DNA of 64,000 nucleotides from Rosellinia necatrix (lineage: Eukaryota > Ascomycota > Sordariomycetes > Xylariales > Xylariaceae): contig JAGYVD010000001.1 of NCBI GenBank assembly GCA_021209875.1, forward strand, positions 6,200,001-6,264,000, in the 5' to 3' direction. Within the stretch, counting starts at the first letter, position 1. Each line of letters starts with the position of its first letter. Under the pieces are notes generated by a model. That model saw only the letters and a program-made list of their open reading frames with translations. It had not been told where the DNA came from and ran no database searches. Below are positions 45,156-57,250 of this stretch, piece after piece. Both the position numbers and the translations under genes were made by a program.

Positions 45156-46571
45156 CTACGATGCTAATTGGTCTTTGCCTAAGTATTTGGCCATGGGATC
45201 GTCTGCTGCTGTTCGTTTTCGACGGTATTCATCCATCTCAGCTTCTGTGATGCCTCCCATCATCTCCTCCACCGTCCGCTTCTTGGCGGCTGGTTTAGCA
45301 GGTTCTGCTGCTTCGGATTGGGTGTCCCGTTGTTCTTCCTGGGCTGGTTGGTCTTCTATGAACCCGACACCTGTACGTTGTCGCTCAGCATTTTCCCAAG
45401 CCTTCTTTCCGTCCTCGCCTGTACAATAACTATTCTTAATGAAAGAGTGACAACATGAGTAACCCCATTTAAAATTAGACCACCAACTTCCCCAGACGGA
45501 TGTGTGGTTGTTCGTAAAGATGTCCTCGGCGTACTTGGATCGTGCGATGATGGTTGGCGCCCCCTTGATCAAACCCGCCTCGTCGTATTCGACGAACTGC
45601 TCCGACTCCGTCACCATGACATCGCGCAGCACCGCGGGCATCATATTCTGCGCGCCGCCGTATTTATCCTCCAGGGCCTTGATGTGCGCGATCCTCTTCT
45701 TCTCCGCCTCCTCCTTGTCCCTCTTGCGCGAGAACTCCCCGGCCGTGGGGTTGGCCTGCAGATGCTGGCTCGTGTCGCCGCTCTTCTCCTGCTTCTCCCA
45801 CGCGTACTTCTGCGCCCTCTCGAATTCGGCCGCCTCGCCCGACGCGCGCAGGAAGCCCTCCTCGGCGAAGAGTTGCGCGGCCTTGTCGGCCGTGGCGCCG
45901 GCATCGACCATGGTCCTCGTCTTCGGGTCGTATTTGGCGGACTCGAGGTCGAGATTGAGGAGGTATTTCGCCGTGTCCTCCCGTAACCGCAGCTGTCGCG
46001 TTGCTGTGCTCTGGTGTCGCCCCATGTCTGATTCCTCGGCGTACTTTTCGCCGTCGTCCCTGTCTTCCTCGTCCTCGTCCTTGCTGCCCTTCCCGCCCCC
46101 GTCCAGCTGATTTCTCAGCTCGTCCATCTGGGTATAGCGATTTACGACGTGGCGGTACTCTTTCGGGTCGTAGCCGTTCCAGCGGTCCCGCTTGGCATCC
46201 CAGCCCAGCTGCACGTCCTGGATGGCCTCGTCGGCCTGGATGTCCTTTCCGGTCCATTTGGCACCCTTGGCGCGCGGGCGGCTGAGGCACTCCTTCGTCT
46301 TGTGTGTCATGGCGCCGCAGTTCTCGCACGCGCCTTTGCGATACTTGGTCGCGGCGGGGCCCAGCTTCTTGCCGCGGTCGTACCATTTGGACCGGTCATC
46401 CTGGGACTTCTGGAGACGTTGATGTTCGAGGTAATCTGTCTGGTCGCCTTCCTCGCCTGCGTAGAAGGGCCGCTTGCTGATAAACGACGGGATGTATATG
46501 TTCTCCTCCTTTGACGCCGCGGATGCCTTCGAGTCATTCCTCCGCGATGGAGGAGGCGGCGGGGGCGGCAT
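45156..46571 (-). CDS. SLU7: Pre-mRNA splicing factor SLU7
   Basis: Single exon, 471 residues. It opens with a poly-Pro stretch, then [15 protein letters not shown], the CCHC zinc knuckle C82-x2-C85-x4-H90-x4-C95 ([14 protein letters not shown]), [29 protein letters not shown], and the late SLU7 block [30 protein letters not shown]. Slu7 acts in the nucleus in the second catalytic step of splicing, helping 3' splice-site choice. Spacing to the uS4 stop is only about 240 bp (convergent). The start lies within a region shared with the divergent REV3 gene. The upstream ATG context and the poly-Pro start match the family's usual N-terminus. Confidence 0.95.
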   Translation of the reverse strand: MPPPPPPPSRRNDSKASAASKEENIYIPSFISKRPFYAGEEGDQTDYLEHQRLQKSQDDRSKWYDRGKKLGPAATKYRKGACENCGAMTHKTKECLSRPRAKGAKWTGKDIQADEAIQDVQLGWDAKRDRWNGYDPKEYRHVVNRYTQMDELRNQLDGGGKGSKDEDEEDRDDGEKYAEESDMGRHQSTATRQLRLREDTAKYLLNLDLESAKYDPKTRTMVDAGATADKAAQLFAEEGFLRASGEAAEFERAQKYAWEKQEKSGDTSQHLQANPTAGEFSRKRDKEEAEKKRIAHIKALEDKYGGAQNMMPAVLRDVMVTESEQFVEYDEAGLIKGAPTIIARSKYAEDIFTNNHTSVWGSWWSNFKWGYSCCHSFIKNSYCTGEDGKKAWENAERQRTGVGFIEDQPAQEEQRDTQSEAAEPAKPAAKKRTVEEMMGGITEAEMDEYRRKRTAADDPMAKYLGKDQLAS

Positions 46572-47242
46572 GATGAAGGCTGCCGTCGATTGGTATTAAT
46601 TGTCCCACTGTATGCTCCCAAGATGATACGACGCGGACGGGTTTGCGTTTTGCAAGGTTAGAAACTCAGCGGCGCAAGGTGCTTGAGTGCGAAATTGGTA
46701 AGCCTGACCGTGTGGCTGATGCTTTTGTTATGCACCTGTTTAAGTAGGTACGCACTAACTAACCTAAGATTAGAGCCTACCTACAGAATTTAGAGCCTAT
46801 AGAATCTAACTACCAAAGGCAGCCTTGGAGGTGGGTGGATCAGTGGCCCGCCTTAGGTGCCTACTAAGTACCTACTTAGGTAGATTGGGGGAGGCGCTGT
46901 AGGCTGTAGGCTATATAGGTAGTGCTTCTTTGAGCATTTAGGTAGGTCGACCTAGGTAGGTAGGTTATTGGTTGATTGTGCAGGGATGGTCATTGCCTAG
47001 GTACCTACTTACCTACCACCTGACAGCGCATGCGACTCGCGTCTTACAGACAAGGGCTTTCGCGAGACGCGTCTCTGCGCAACGACGTCACGAATTCAGT
47101 GAAAGAACGAGCATCGATATTATTTCCCCTCTTCGCTGATTAAATGCATCTTGCTAATAGAGAGCTCCTGCACGGAAAATGATATCGACCTTTGCTCAAT
47201 GCATGCTGGACTGAAGCCTCTGGCTATCATGCATGCGTCGTC
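46572..47242. promoter_or_regulatory. Divergent spacer SLU7/REV3, rich in TAGGTAGG motifs
   Basis: About 670 bp between divergent ATGs. From about 46740 to 47010 it is packed with CCTACC/TAGGTA motifs, including palindromic CCTAGGTAGG and CTAGGTACCTACTTACC. It must hold the promoters of both genes; whether the motif is functional is unknown. Confidence 0.55.
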
Positions 47243-50200
47243 ATGGACGTCTTCCGCGTGCGGTTGAACTGCATTGACCATTATCAGGCGACCCCGGCCA
47301 GATATGACCCGTCGCTTCGGGACGATGTCCGGCCATCGCAGCTGTGCAAGGAGCCCAAGGTGCCGGTCATCAGGGTATTTGGGTCAACCGAAACGGGGCA
47401 GAAGGTCTGCGCTCATATCCACGGCGCATTTCCTTATCTTTTCGTCGAGTACCAGGGCAAGCTACACCCTGACGATGGTGAGTTTTTACAGGGCCGGATG
47501 GTGCTTTGTCCTGACTCTTTGTTTTGACTCTCTATCCTGACTCTCGGTTCTGACTCTCTTAAATAGTGACTGCATATATCAACCGACTTCAGCTTTCTAT
47601 TGATTATGCACTGGCTGTGAACTACCGACGAGCTGCTGATGCCGGCAAGCTCAGATATGTGGCCAGAATCAACCTTGTGAAGGGCGTCCCCTTCTATGGC
47701 TTCTACGTCGGATATCGATTTTTTCTGAAGATCTATATGCTCAACCCGGTGGTGATGACGCGACTCGCCGACCTTCTTCAGCAAGGGGTCATAATGAAAC
47801 AAGTGTTTCAACCGTACGAAGCGCATCTACAATATTTGCTCCAGTTCATGACCGACTACAACCTTTATGGCTGTGCGTATATCGATGTGCGAAGAGTCAA
47901 CTTCCGCGCCCCAGTACCACGGTGTACGGATGATGAGGCCGCTTCCCATTTGTGGCATAGTCGGTCCATACCGCAGTCCTTTATAACTGATGATCTAGGC
48001 CTACCTCGCGTGAGCAATTGTTCTATTGAGGTTGACATATGTGTCCACGATATTCTCAATCGACATGACATTAAGGAAAGACATCTCCATCACGATTTTA
48101 ACGAAAGAAAGTACCCGCTGCCGGCTGAGATGAAGCTTGTTCACAGCATGGCCGGGCTGTGGAAGGACGAGACGAGGCGCCGAAAGCAAGGAATGCCAGA
48201 TCTGACAGCGGATAGCAGCCCTTTTCCTCGCGAGGCTCTGGTGTCTATGTCTGCTGATCCTCGCGATTCACAAGCGCCAGGGTGGATTCATGAGCAAGAA
48301 TATAGGGGCCAGATCGAAGAACTGATCAACCAGGAACGGGAACAGGGCCATGGGGTTGAAGTGAGCTTCGATACATTTGTTCGGAAACCCCCATTTGAGT
48401 TTACGGTCAAAACCGTCCTACAATCTGTCGAAGATCTATACCCTGGCAATATAGAGTCTGGACCGGGCGTGACGCAGCCCCCCGGCGGCAATGGTGATTT
48501 TACAAGCAACATCATCGTTGAAAGGGATCGAATTCTGGATCTCCAACCGAATGATGACGATTTTTTCCCCTACGATTCGGACGAAGATGCAATTCGAGCT
48601 ATAACTACATCAAACGAGCCCTCTGTTTTCACGTCGTCTCATCACGTTTCCGAGGTAAACGTCTCCACGCGCTTGGGAACAGTTGATATAAATTATGATA
48701 GCCTACGAAGCACTGGATTAGATTTGTCGCATCCGCAGCAATCACGCGCCTCGGCCGGCGTATTGAGCCCCGGTTTTGATTCCCACCTATTTCCTGAAGG
48801 TGTATATGTTAGCTGCTTACGTTCTAAGAATCGGCCACAGTTGTCTATTTCCTTAGCGCTGCTAAATGCTGCTATAGACCATGGTCTAGTTGGTAAGGCC
48901 CCAAGTGCGAATACCATTCGACAAGAAGCGGTATTACCTAAACGCCACGGGCAGTCGGTCTTAGAGCCCGCAAACTCCAAGCGGCGTCGTGTGGAATTTG
49001 TTCCTTTTAGGGATGCAACTGATTCTGAAGAGTTCTGGCGGGTTGGCGAACAAGCGGCAATAGAAGTGTCCGGCATCACAAAGTCGGCGTTGCTCTCGCA
49101 ACCCATCAAAGGCGAGGCCAAAATAGGGTCCAGCAAAGAATTGGGATCACAGCGACTAAATTTTCCCGTGGTTAAAGACCCAAACGATCCGAATACACGA
49201 TTACGTTTAAGTCAAACAAACTCTCAACGAAGCGACGACGGCAAACCGAAGAAACATGTCACATTCAGTGCACCGGCCCAGACCATAGAACTGTCAGCAG
49301 CTACGGGCTCCCAAACTTCAACGTCAAATTCCTCTAATTCTCTCACAACGGCGGTAAAGGATGTGAAGTCCGTCAACAGTGTGGATATAGGCTGCGCCCC
49401 TCGACACCGGGCTAGCTTTTTCGTATTCCACCAAAATCCACCGCCAGCGATGGAAGTGTCGTCAACGATGCAATTATTTGACAGGCCTGATGTGATATAC
49501 CAAGGCCCTTTCTACGGCAAAGACAAAGATGTGCCCCCAAGGGCCCGAGAATACGCCGGGAGAGAATTTCGGCTTGAGGGTAATACTCTACCGTTTCTCC
49601 CCAATTTTGATCCCACAGGAGAATCGCTGGCCAACTTCGGCGTCAAGCCCGAAACGCCGTTCGAATTACGTAAGAATCGCGATGCGTACAAGAAACAACG
49701 TGCTGAATGTTCATTGCGGAGCTGGGAAATTGCACAGCTACCGCCTAGTTTCGCTGAGGTACAAAGGTGGTCGGAAAGCCTTCAAGTCGCGGCGAGCCAT
49801 TCACCGGGACAGCCTGTCCTGAAAGTGAGCGACCCTGAGCTGAAGCCATATCTATCTCAAATTGATGGTGCCACGCCGAGAAACAAGCATGGGTTCAAGT
49901 ACTCGCAGAAGACGAAATCCACGAGTGTTCAGCATGAGGCTCAGTACATGAGCACCATGAGCCTCGAGATACATGTTAATACGCGTGGGAAATTGGTCCC
50001 TAACCCCGAAGAGGATGAAGTACAGGCTATTTTCTGGTGTTCAAAATCGGACGAGAATCCTGCGAACGATGCGTCACTAGGCTTCGAATCGGGTGTTATC
50101 GTTCTCTCCGAAGATGGCTCTTTAGCGCAGGCTCTGCGAAGACTAACCTCAACGGAAGTCATTGAAGAGTCATCGGAACTCAATCTAATGGCGAGAATAG

Positions 50201-52470
50201 TCGAAATCGTTCGAACTCGAGACCCAGATATCCTTGCCGGGTTCGAGGTTCACGGGACCTCGTGGGGTTTCCTCATTGAGCGCGCTCGAGTCCGATATGA
50301 TTACGACCTGAGCGATGAATTCTCGCGGATAAGGAGTCAATCCTCTGGGCCATCGGGGAAGGGCACTAACAAATGGGGTTTTAATACCACCTCTGCGATA
50401 CGAGTCACTGGAAGGCATATGATCAACATATGGAGATCAATGCGCGGAGAGCTTAACCTTGTACAGTACACGATGGAAAATATAGCGTGGCATTTACTAC
50501 ACCGCCGTATCCCTCATTATTCCTGGAGCACTTTGACCCATTGGTATACTAGAGGCGTGGCCCGGGATCTTAGCAAACTTCTACGATACTACCTGATGCG
50601 AACTAAGCTTGATATCGAGATTTTGGAGGCAAATGAGTTGACTCCCCGTACGAGCGAACAAGCTCGAGTCCTCGGCGTTGACTTCTTTTCGGTCTTTTCC
50701 CGGGGCTCCCAATTCAAGGTCGAGTCTATTATGTTCAGGATTGCAAAGCCCGAGAATTTTGTTCTCGTGTCGCCCGACAGAAAGCAGGTCGGGATGCAGA
50801 ACGCGCTCGAGTGCCTTCCCCTAGTTATGGAGCCCCAAAGTGCATTTTATAATAGCCCACTCGTGGTACTTGATTTCCAAAGCCTGTACCCAAGCGTCAT
50901 GATCGCATACAACTACTGCTACTCCACCTTTCTCGGGCGTATAGTCAACTGGCGAGGGGTGAATAAAATGGGGTTTACAGAGTACCGACGACAAGAGAGG
51001 CTGCTGGAGCTTCTCAAGGACTACATCAACATTGCTCCCAATGGTATTATGTACTGCAAAGCCGAAATCAGAAAATCCCTGCTGGCAAAAATGTTGACAG
51101 AGATACTCGAAACTCGAGTCATGGTGAAAAGCGGTATGAAGCAGGACAAGGACGACAAAACGCTGCAACAGCTCCTGAATAATAGGCAACTAGCACTCAA
51201 GCTGCTCGCGAACGTAACCTACGGATACACATCCGCCTCCTTCTCCGGCCGTATGCCATGCTCCGAGATAGCGGACAGTATAGTGCAAACAGGACGAGAG
51301 ACTCTCGAGCGAGCTATAGCACTCATCCATTCCGTGGAGAAATGGAAAGCCGAGGTTGTCTATGGCGACACAGATAGCTTGTTCATCTATCTGCCAGGTA
51401 GAACCAGGCACGAGGCTTTCGATATCGGCAACGAGATTGCCAAAACCATCACGGATATGAACCCTCGGCCCATCAAGCTCAAATTTGAGAAGGTCTATCA
51501 CCCATGCCTACTTCTTGCCAAAAAGCGATATGTGGGATACAAATACGAGAGTAAAGATCAGACCAAGCCGGAATTCGATGCCAAGGGCATTGAAACAGTC
51601 CGAAGGGACGGCACCCCCGCGGAACAAATGATTGAAGAGAAGGCTCTCAAGATTTTATTTGAGACGGCTGATCTTAGCCAAGTGAAGACATACTTCCAGA
51701 GACAATGTATGAAAATTATGCGCGGGGCTGTGTCTATTCAGGACTTCTGCTTCGCAAAGGAAGTCAAGTTGGGAACATATAGTGACAGGGGGCTGCCTCC
51801 CCCGGGTGCTCTAATTAGCACGAAAAGGATGCTCGAGGATGCCAGAGCAGAGCCCCAGTACGGCGAACGAGTGCCGTACGTCGTTGTCAGTGGCGCACCA
51901 GGGGCGCGGCTCGCCGACCGGTGTGTGGCACCGGAAGATCTATTAAGCAACTCCCATCTCTCCCTCGATGCGGAGTACTACATTTCCAAGAACCTCATCC
52001 CGCCGCTGGAGCGTATTTTCAACCTCGTCGGAGCCAACGTCCGGCAGTGGTACGACGAGATGCCCAAAGTCCAGCGCATCCACCGCCTGGACCCGACGCA
52101 CGGCAACGCGCTCGCCAAGAGGACGCTGGAGTCGTACATGAGGGCTGCCGCCTGTCTGGTGTGCGGCCAACATACCAAGAATGCGGGTTCCGTCTGCGCA
52201 CGATGCCAAGCGGCCGTGCCTGCATCGGTCTCCAGACTCCAGGCGCGACTGAAGGCGGAGGAAACGAAACTATTGGACGTGACCAAGGTATGCCAGGGCT
52301 GCGCCGGGCTAGCGCCGCTGGACGATGTCCCCTGCGATAGCAAGGATTGCCCTGTCTTCTATACGCGGACGAAGCAGGCGGCGCGGTACCGAGCTGAGAG
52401 GGGCACCATCCAGCCGGCCATCCAGCAGCTCCTCGACGATTCGGTCGGGATGGATGCGCTACAATGGTAG
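47243..52470 (+). CDS. REV3: DNA polymerase zeta catalytic subunit REV3
   Basis: Two exons (47243-47477, 47567-52470) give 1,712 residues. Start MDVFRVRLN matches the Rev3 N-terminus; the intron (GTGAGT...TAG) restores HPDDVTAYINRL. The B-family exonuclease-like region is degenerate, as expected. Polymerase motifs are intact: DFQSLYPS (motif A, about 1180), NVTYGYTSASFSGRMPC (motif B), YGDTDS (motif C, about 1343). The C-terminus has two Cys clusters: C-x2-C...C-x2-C from about 1607 and C-x2-C...C-x4-C from about 1653; in family knowledge the second binds a 4Fe-4S cluster and the Pol31/32 subunits. Rev3 with Rev7 extends mismatched primers in nuclear translesion synthesis and drives damage-induced mutagenesis. 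A long disordered segment lies between the N-terminal domain and the catalytic core. Confidence 0.97.
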
Positions 52471-53550
52471 GTTACTGATTACTGATTACGATGGGATGAG
52501 AACCGGGGCAATTTGGGTGATGCCATAACGTTTTTGATGAGAGCATGATGGAGAGTGATACCTAATCCGGCTTGGGGGGAAGAGGGGGGTTCAGTGGCGG
52601 TTTGGCGTAGAAGGTTCAGAATAGTCATGGTGTTTTCCTAAATGATAATGCCGTGTAGATATTAGATATTTAAGTTATTGTTCAATATGTCATACCTATA
52701 GATATGGTGAAGTGATTATCAGCCTTGTGCGGTGCCATGAAGCAATGGGTAAGTAGGTAGACACTTCGTGCCTTGACGTTTGTGCAAGCAAGTAGGTATG
52801 AACTGTACTAAGTCAAACACCTTACCTACATAGGTGAAGTGTGCCCACATTACTGCACTGTTACCCTATAAGCGCCCTATAATAAGTGCCTAAGGTGCCC
52901 ACCCAGGTACCTGTCAAGAGGCGGTTAAGAGGAGGATCGTCTTAGTGGCAGGCAGGGGAGTCAAGCAGGGGAGAGTCAGGCAAGGTGTCCGGTACCCCGC
53001 GAATGTAGGCCCGCCCCACATAACGGCTCCTCTGTGACGTGAGATTGGGACGGTACGGCATGTCCCAGAATGGAGCTCCCGTGCAGCAGCGGTAACCGGT
53101 AACGTTCAAACTCCCTCCCTCCCTCCCTCCCTACCTACCTAGTCTAGCCTCCAATTTACATACCCGTCAGGTCTGTCAGGTCTGTCAGGTCGGAGCTATC
53201 TTGGCTCGCCTTGCCGCCTTGCCGCCTCACCCTCCCTCTTCACCCACGGTCACGTCGCGGTTCACTATGCTACACGCTGTCTCCGCACCGAGTGCATTTG
53301 CTCCTCATGGTCCATCCTCGCCGTCCCTGTCATAAGCCCGGTATACACTAGCACTATTCAATTTCGAGTGGCCAGCCCTGCCTCCATCCGCTGCCCTACT
53401 CTTCAGCTCTACTCTTCCGCCCTCCTCTTCCGCTCTGCTCCTCGTCCCGGTTCCAATTGTGTTTAGAATCACGCCCATGACCATTCGAGACCGAGCCACG
53501 TCTCGCATAGCGATATCGCCCTCGGTTGGCTATCCCACGCCGGAGCCATC
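52471..53550. other. Intergenic region REV3 to NVJ2-like
   Basis: REV3 3' region, then TAGGTAGG-type motifs (about 52745-52915), a (CCCT)n tract (53110-53135) and a C/T-rich leader before the next ATG. No gene recognised. Confidence 0.5.
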
Positions 53551-56498
53551 ATGGGTAGCTGGACTGCGTTCTGGTTGACCTACCTCTTTGGTGGCGTCAC
53601 CTTCATTCCGCTGGCCGTCACCGCAATCCTGCTCCACGCCCACTTCACCTTCCCCGTCCACGACGATTCCCGCTCCGTGCCGGCCAGCGACGCCGACAGC
53701 ATCGTACAGCCTGGCGATGACACAAGCGAGCTCGAGTCGGTCCAGAAGGAGGAGTCGAGGCAGAAACTGCTCGCCGATTCCGACGTGGCTGCTGGGTATT
53801 TCGCAGTATGTCGTGAATACACGCCCATGGGCATCAATGCCAAACCCATCGAGCGGTCTACCCCCGTCGGGCCCACGGCCGTGGCTGCTCCGAGCCCCAG
53901 TGTCTACCAGACCATGTACAGGAGCATATTCGATCGGAAGCCGACACCCAACCCCCTTGACGATAACAAGAGCCTCAGCCAGCGGCCCAAACGGGCCGGC
54001 AATGTCTTCTACATCGTCCTGAGGTAGGCCTGGGCTTATAGATTCCCATACCGTCCCTGCGGCCGAGGCTAACATTGTAATGCAATAGACACGGCCATCT
54101 CATGCTCTTCGACGACGACGAACAGATCGAAGTGCGGCATGTTATCTCCCTAGCCAACCACACCGTCAGCATATACTCCGGAGACCGCACGCCCGAAGGC
54201 GAACTATTCATTAAGAAGAATGCAATCTGCCTGGCTAGGAGGACAGATGGGAAGGAAAACGCACCCGATGTGCAGATATCGAAGCCGTTCTACTTATTTT
54301 CCGAAAATTGCTCCGCCAAGGAAGACTTCTACTTTGCCTTGCTTAGAAATCAGGAGCAAACCTTCGCCTCCCAGCACATCGCCCCCAAGCCTCAACGGTT
54401 CGATGTCAAGAATATCATATCGCTCGTCCAGAGACTTCACGCGTCCGAGGATCACATGCAAACCCGATGGCTCAATGCCCTCATCGGCAGGATTTTCCTC
54501 GGCGTTCACCAGACCAAGGATATCGAGAACATGATCAAAGAGAAGCTTACGAAGAAGATATCACGTGTCAAACGGCCTTCATTTCTTACCAGAATCGCAA
54601 TACAAGGCATCAGTACAGGTGATTCTGCACCATTCATTACGAACCCGCGCCTCAAGGATCTTAATGTTGAAGGCGAGTTCGTCATGGAGGCCGACCTTAA
54701 ATATACGGGTAATTTTAGACTCGAAGTGGCCGCCACGGCACGTATTGACCTCGGCCCCCGCTTCAAGGCTCGAGAGGTAAACCTTGTCCTGGCCGTGGTG
54801 CTGAGGAAGCTGGAGGGCCATATATACTTTAAGGTCAAGCCGCCCCCTAGCAACCGTCTTTGGTTTTGCTTCCAATCCATGCCAAAGCTAGAAATGACCA
54901 TCGAGCCGATCGTCAGCTCAAGGCAGATTACATATACCGTCATACTCCGACAGATAGAGAACCGAATCAAGGAAGTCGTCGCGGAAACGTTAGTATCGCC
55001 CTTCTGGGACGACACCCCCTTCTTCTCAACAGAGCATAAAATGTGGCGCGGTGGAATATTTGATGGGGATGACGAGGTTGTACACTCGCCTGACCATGCA
55101 ACTATCGCCGCCCAGCTAGGGCATGTCGATGAAGTCACCCAGCTTGAGCAGGCAGCTCCTTCAGAATCCCTAGATCTGCCACCAATGGAGAAAAGCCACA
55201 GTATGCCGGCAATGGAAAACAATCAATCAGCGGGATTCTGGGCACGAAAAACGAGCAAGAAAAATGCACAGACCAACTCCATCCCGCTAAGCTCGGCGTC
55301 AACAACAGCCCTAGATGTGAAGAATTCCTCAAGCAGCTCCCTAGATATACCACCGTCCATTCGATCCGGCTCGTTCTCTGCGCCAAGGCCGGTGATTGGC
55401 ACAGAAGCCGCCCACGCGGAAGTATTTAAACCTTCTTCTTCACCTCCGAACCATGAAAATGCCGTAAGCTCGATGGCCAACATCTCTGCTCGATCCCGGG
55501 CCCATTCACCAACGCATACACCAGTTGGCTCTCCTTCCAAATCGCCGCCTATAGGCTCTACTCTGGGGTCAGCGAATTCATCAATCGAAGCGATACCCGA
55601 GACTGTAGATATCGAAGGCACTCTCAAAGCCCCGGCAAGACGCCATACGGCCTCGTCCTCGGAAAGTACGATGAGTCAGGATCGGGCGCCAGATTCGCCT
55701 GGCTTGTCGAGTAGGAACTCAATTAAGAGTGGGACAGGTTCTATCAGTAGGGGTTTCTTTACGCGAAAAGAACCTCCGTCACCCGGGCTCACCGACGGCA
55801 CTTCGGATACCAAGAACAAGACACTCGCCGCCGTAACCAACGCAGCCGCCTCGGCGAAGCGGTGGGGTTGGAATGCCATACAAAGGCAAGCCGAACGAAA
55901 CGCTAACGGTAGAAAACTATCAGATCCCCCGGTAGACCTGAATCAGCCGATGGGGCGTGGTCAGCCGCTACCTCCTCCTGGAACCCCGCTACCGCGACCA
56001 GGGGAGATGGCGATGCCTATGTCCGTGCCGAAAAGAAAGCCTCTAGCGCCCCCGCCAGAGATCCCATCTAAGGGGAATAGAACACCGAACGAGCAGAAGG
56101 CAGAGCGCCGGCATATGCCGCCACCGCCACTGCCAAGGCGGCGGCGGGTCTCCGAGATTCATGCTATCGAGAATACCGAAGAGAACCTCCTCGTAGTTGC
56201 GGCCCCTGCCGACTCCGAACCAGATTCACCATCGATTGACGACACTGTCAATTATATTGAGCCATGGGTAGAAGACGCGGAAGACCTAGACGAAGAACGG
56301 CCTGGGTCAATAGTGGATGAATCACTATCCTCAGCCGCCAGCCTCGCTGAGTGGCCCGAGGTGAGTCATTCCCGACCCTCTAGAGCGGGGGAGAGGGCCA
56401 GTAGTACGATTAGACAAGACAAGGAGAGCGATGACTATTCAAGTTGGATAGACAATCCCGAGTTCAGAGAAGCAGACGCTTTGGACGCAAGGACTTAG
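53551..56498 (+). CDS. NVJ2: ER membrane PH-SMP lipid-transfer protein (Nvj2/TEX2-like)
   Basis: Two exons (53551-54023, 54089-56498), phase 2, 960 residues. An N-terminal membrane segment (about 8-28) is followed by an acidic linker, a PH-like region beginning with VFYIVLRHGHLMLFDDD at the exon junction, and an SMP-LTD domain (about 265-480) with QTRWLNALIGRIFLG, FVMEADLKYTG, RIDLGP and LWFCFQSMPKLEM. The C-terminal 450 residues are disordered and Pro/Ser-rich. SMP domains carry glycerolipids or ceramides between bilayers; yeast Nvj2 sits at the nucleus-vacuole junction and at ER-Golgi contacts. The length is greater than yeast Nvj2 because of the tail, as in other filamentous fungi. Orthology rests on the architecture of one transmembrane segment, PH and SMP. 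Confidence 0.92.
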
Positions 56499-57250
56499 CC
56501 AATGATAATATCACTCACTCACCAATGTTATGCATCCTCGGGAGTTTTGTCTTTTTCTTTTTCTTTTTGTTTTTTTTTTTCTTTTGGGACGGACCGGGGC
56601 CCGTTCTAAGAGGCGAGCGACGTATGTATCTATCTGTACTTTTACATGGTATTCAGGACCCGATGAAACTGCCACTAGCCGTCCGTACTGTTTCGATAGC
56701 AGTCGGGATGGATGGATACCGCGGGCGGGGAGGCGCAGGAGTTCAATCTAGAATATACCGTCAAGTAAATATAATTTGCCTGTTTCGTTTTAGAATACAC
56801 CTGTCAGTCGCCGTCCTGCCACCAGGCCAACGGTCCTCGATATGTGGCAAATCGTACATCCTAAGCATCCGGTGAGAAGATGGAATATGACAAACATGCA
56901 TTTCACGGTAAATTAAATGGCACGAAAACTTCGCCAAGATAAAAGACGCATCAAGAAGCGTGCGATCCTTCTTGATAGCCATTATCATCCCAAACTCGGT
57001 CGGCAGCGGCCTAACGTCAGGACCTTATCGTCGTCAAAGCATTTACACATACATTCTCTATTATCGGGCCGCCATTTCGCGACTACGTTAGATGCTCTGG
57101 GAAGCCATACCCCTACAAAATCAATGCCTCTCAGCTAATAGCATTATATACGATTCTTTTTATTTCAATCTAGACGAATTGGTGACACGTAGGTAGTCAC
57201 ACATAGCAGCATCCCGAACCCATATACGACTGCTCATTCTCGGGTCTGGG
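56499..57250. other. Convergent spacer
   Basis: Between the NVJ2-like stop and the possible last exon of the next gene. T-rich tract (56550-56585) after the NVJ2-like stop, perhaps a transcript end signal. Nothing else recognised. Confidence 0.45.
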
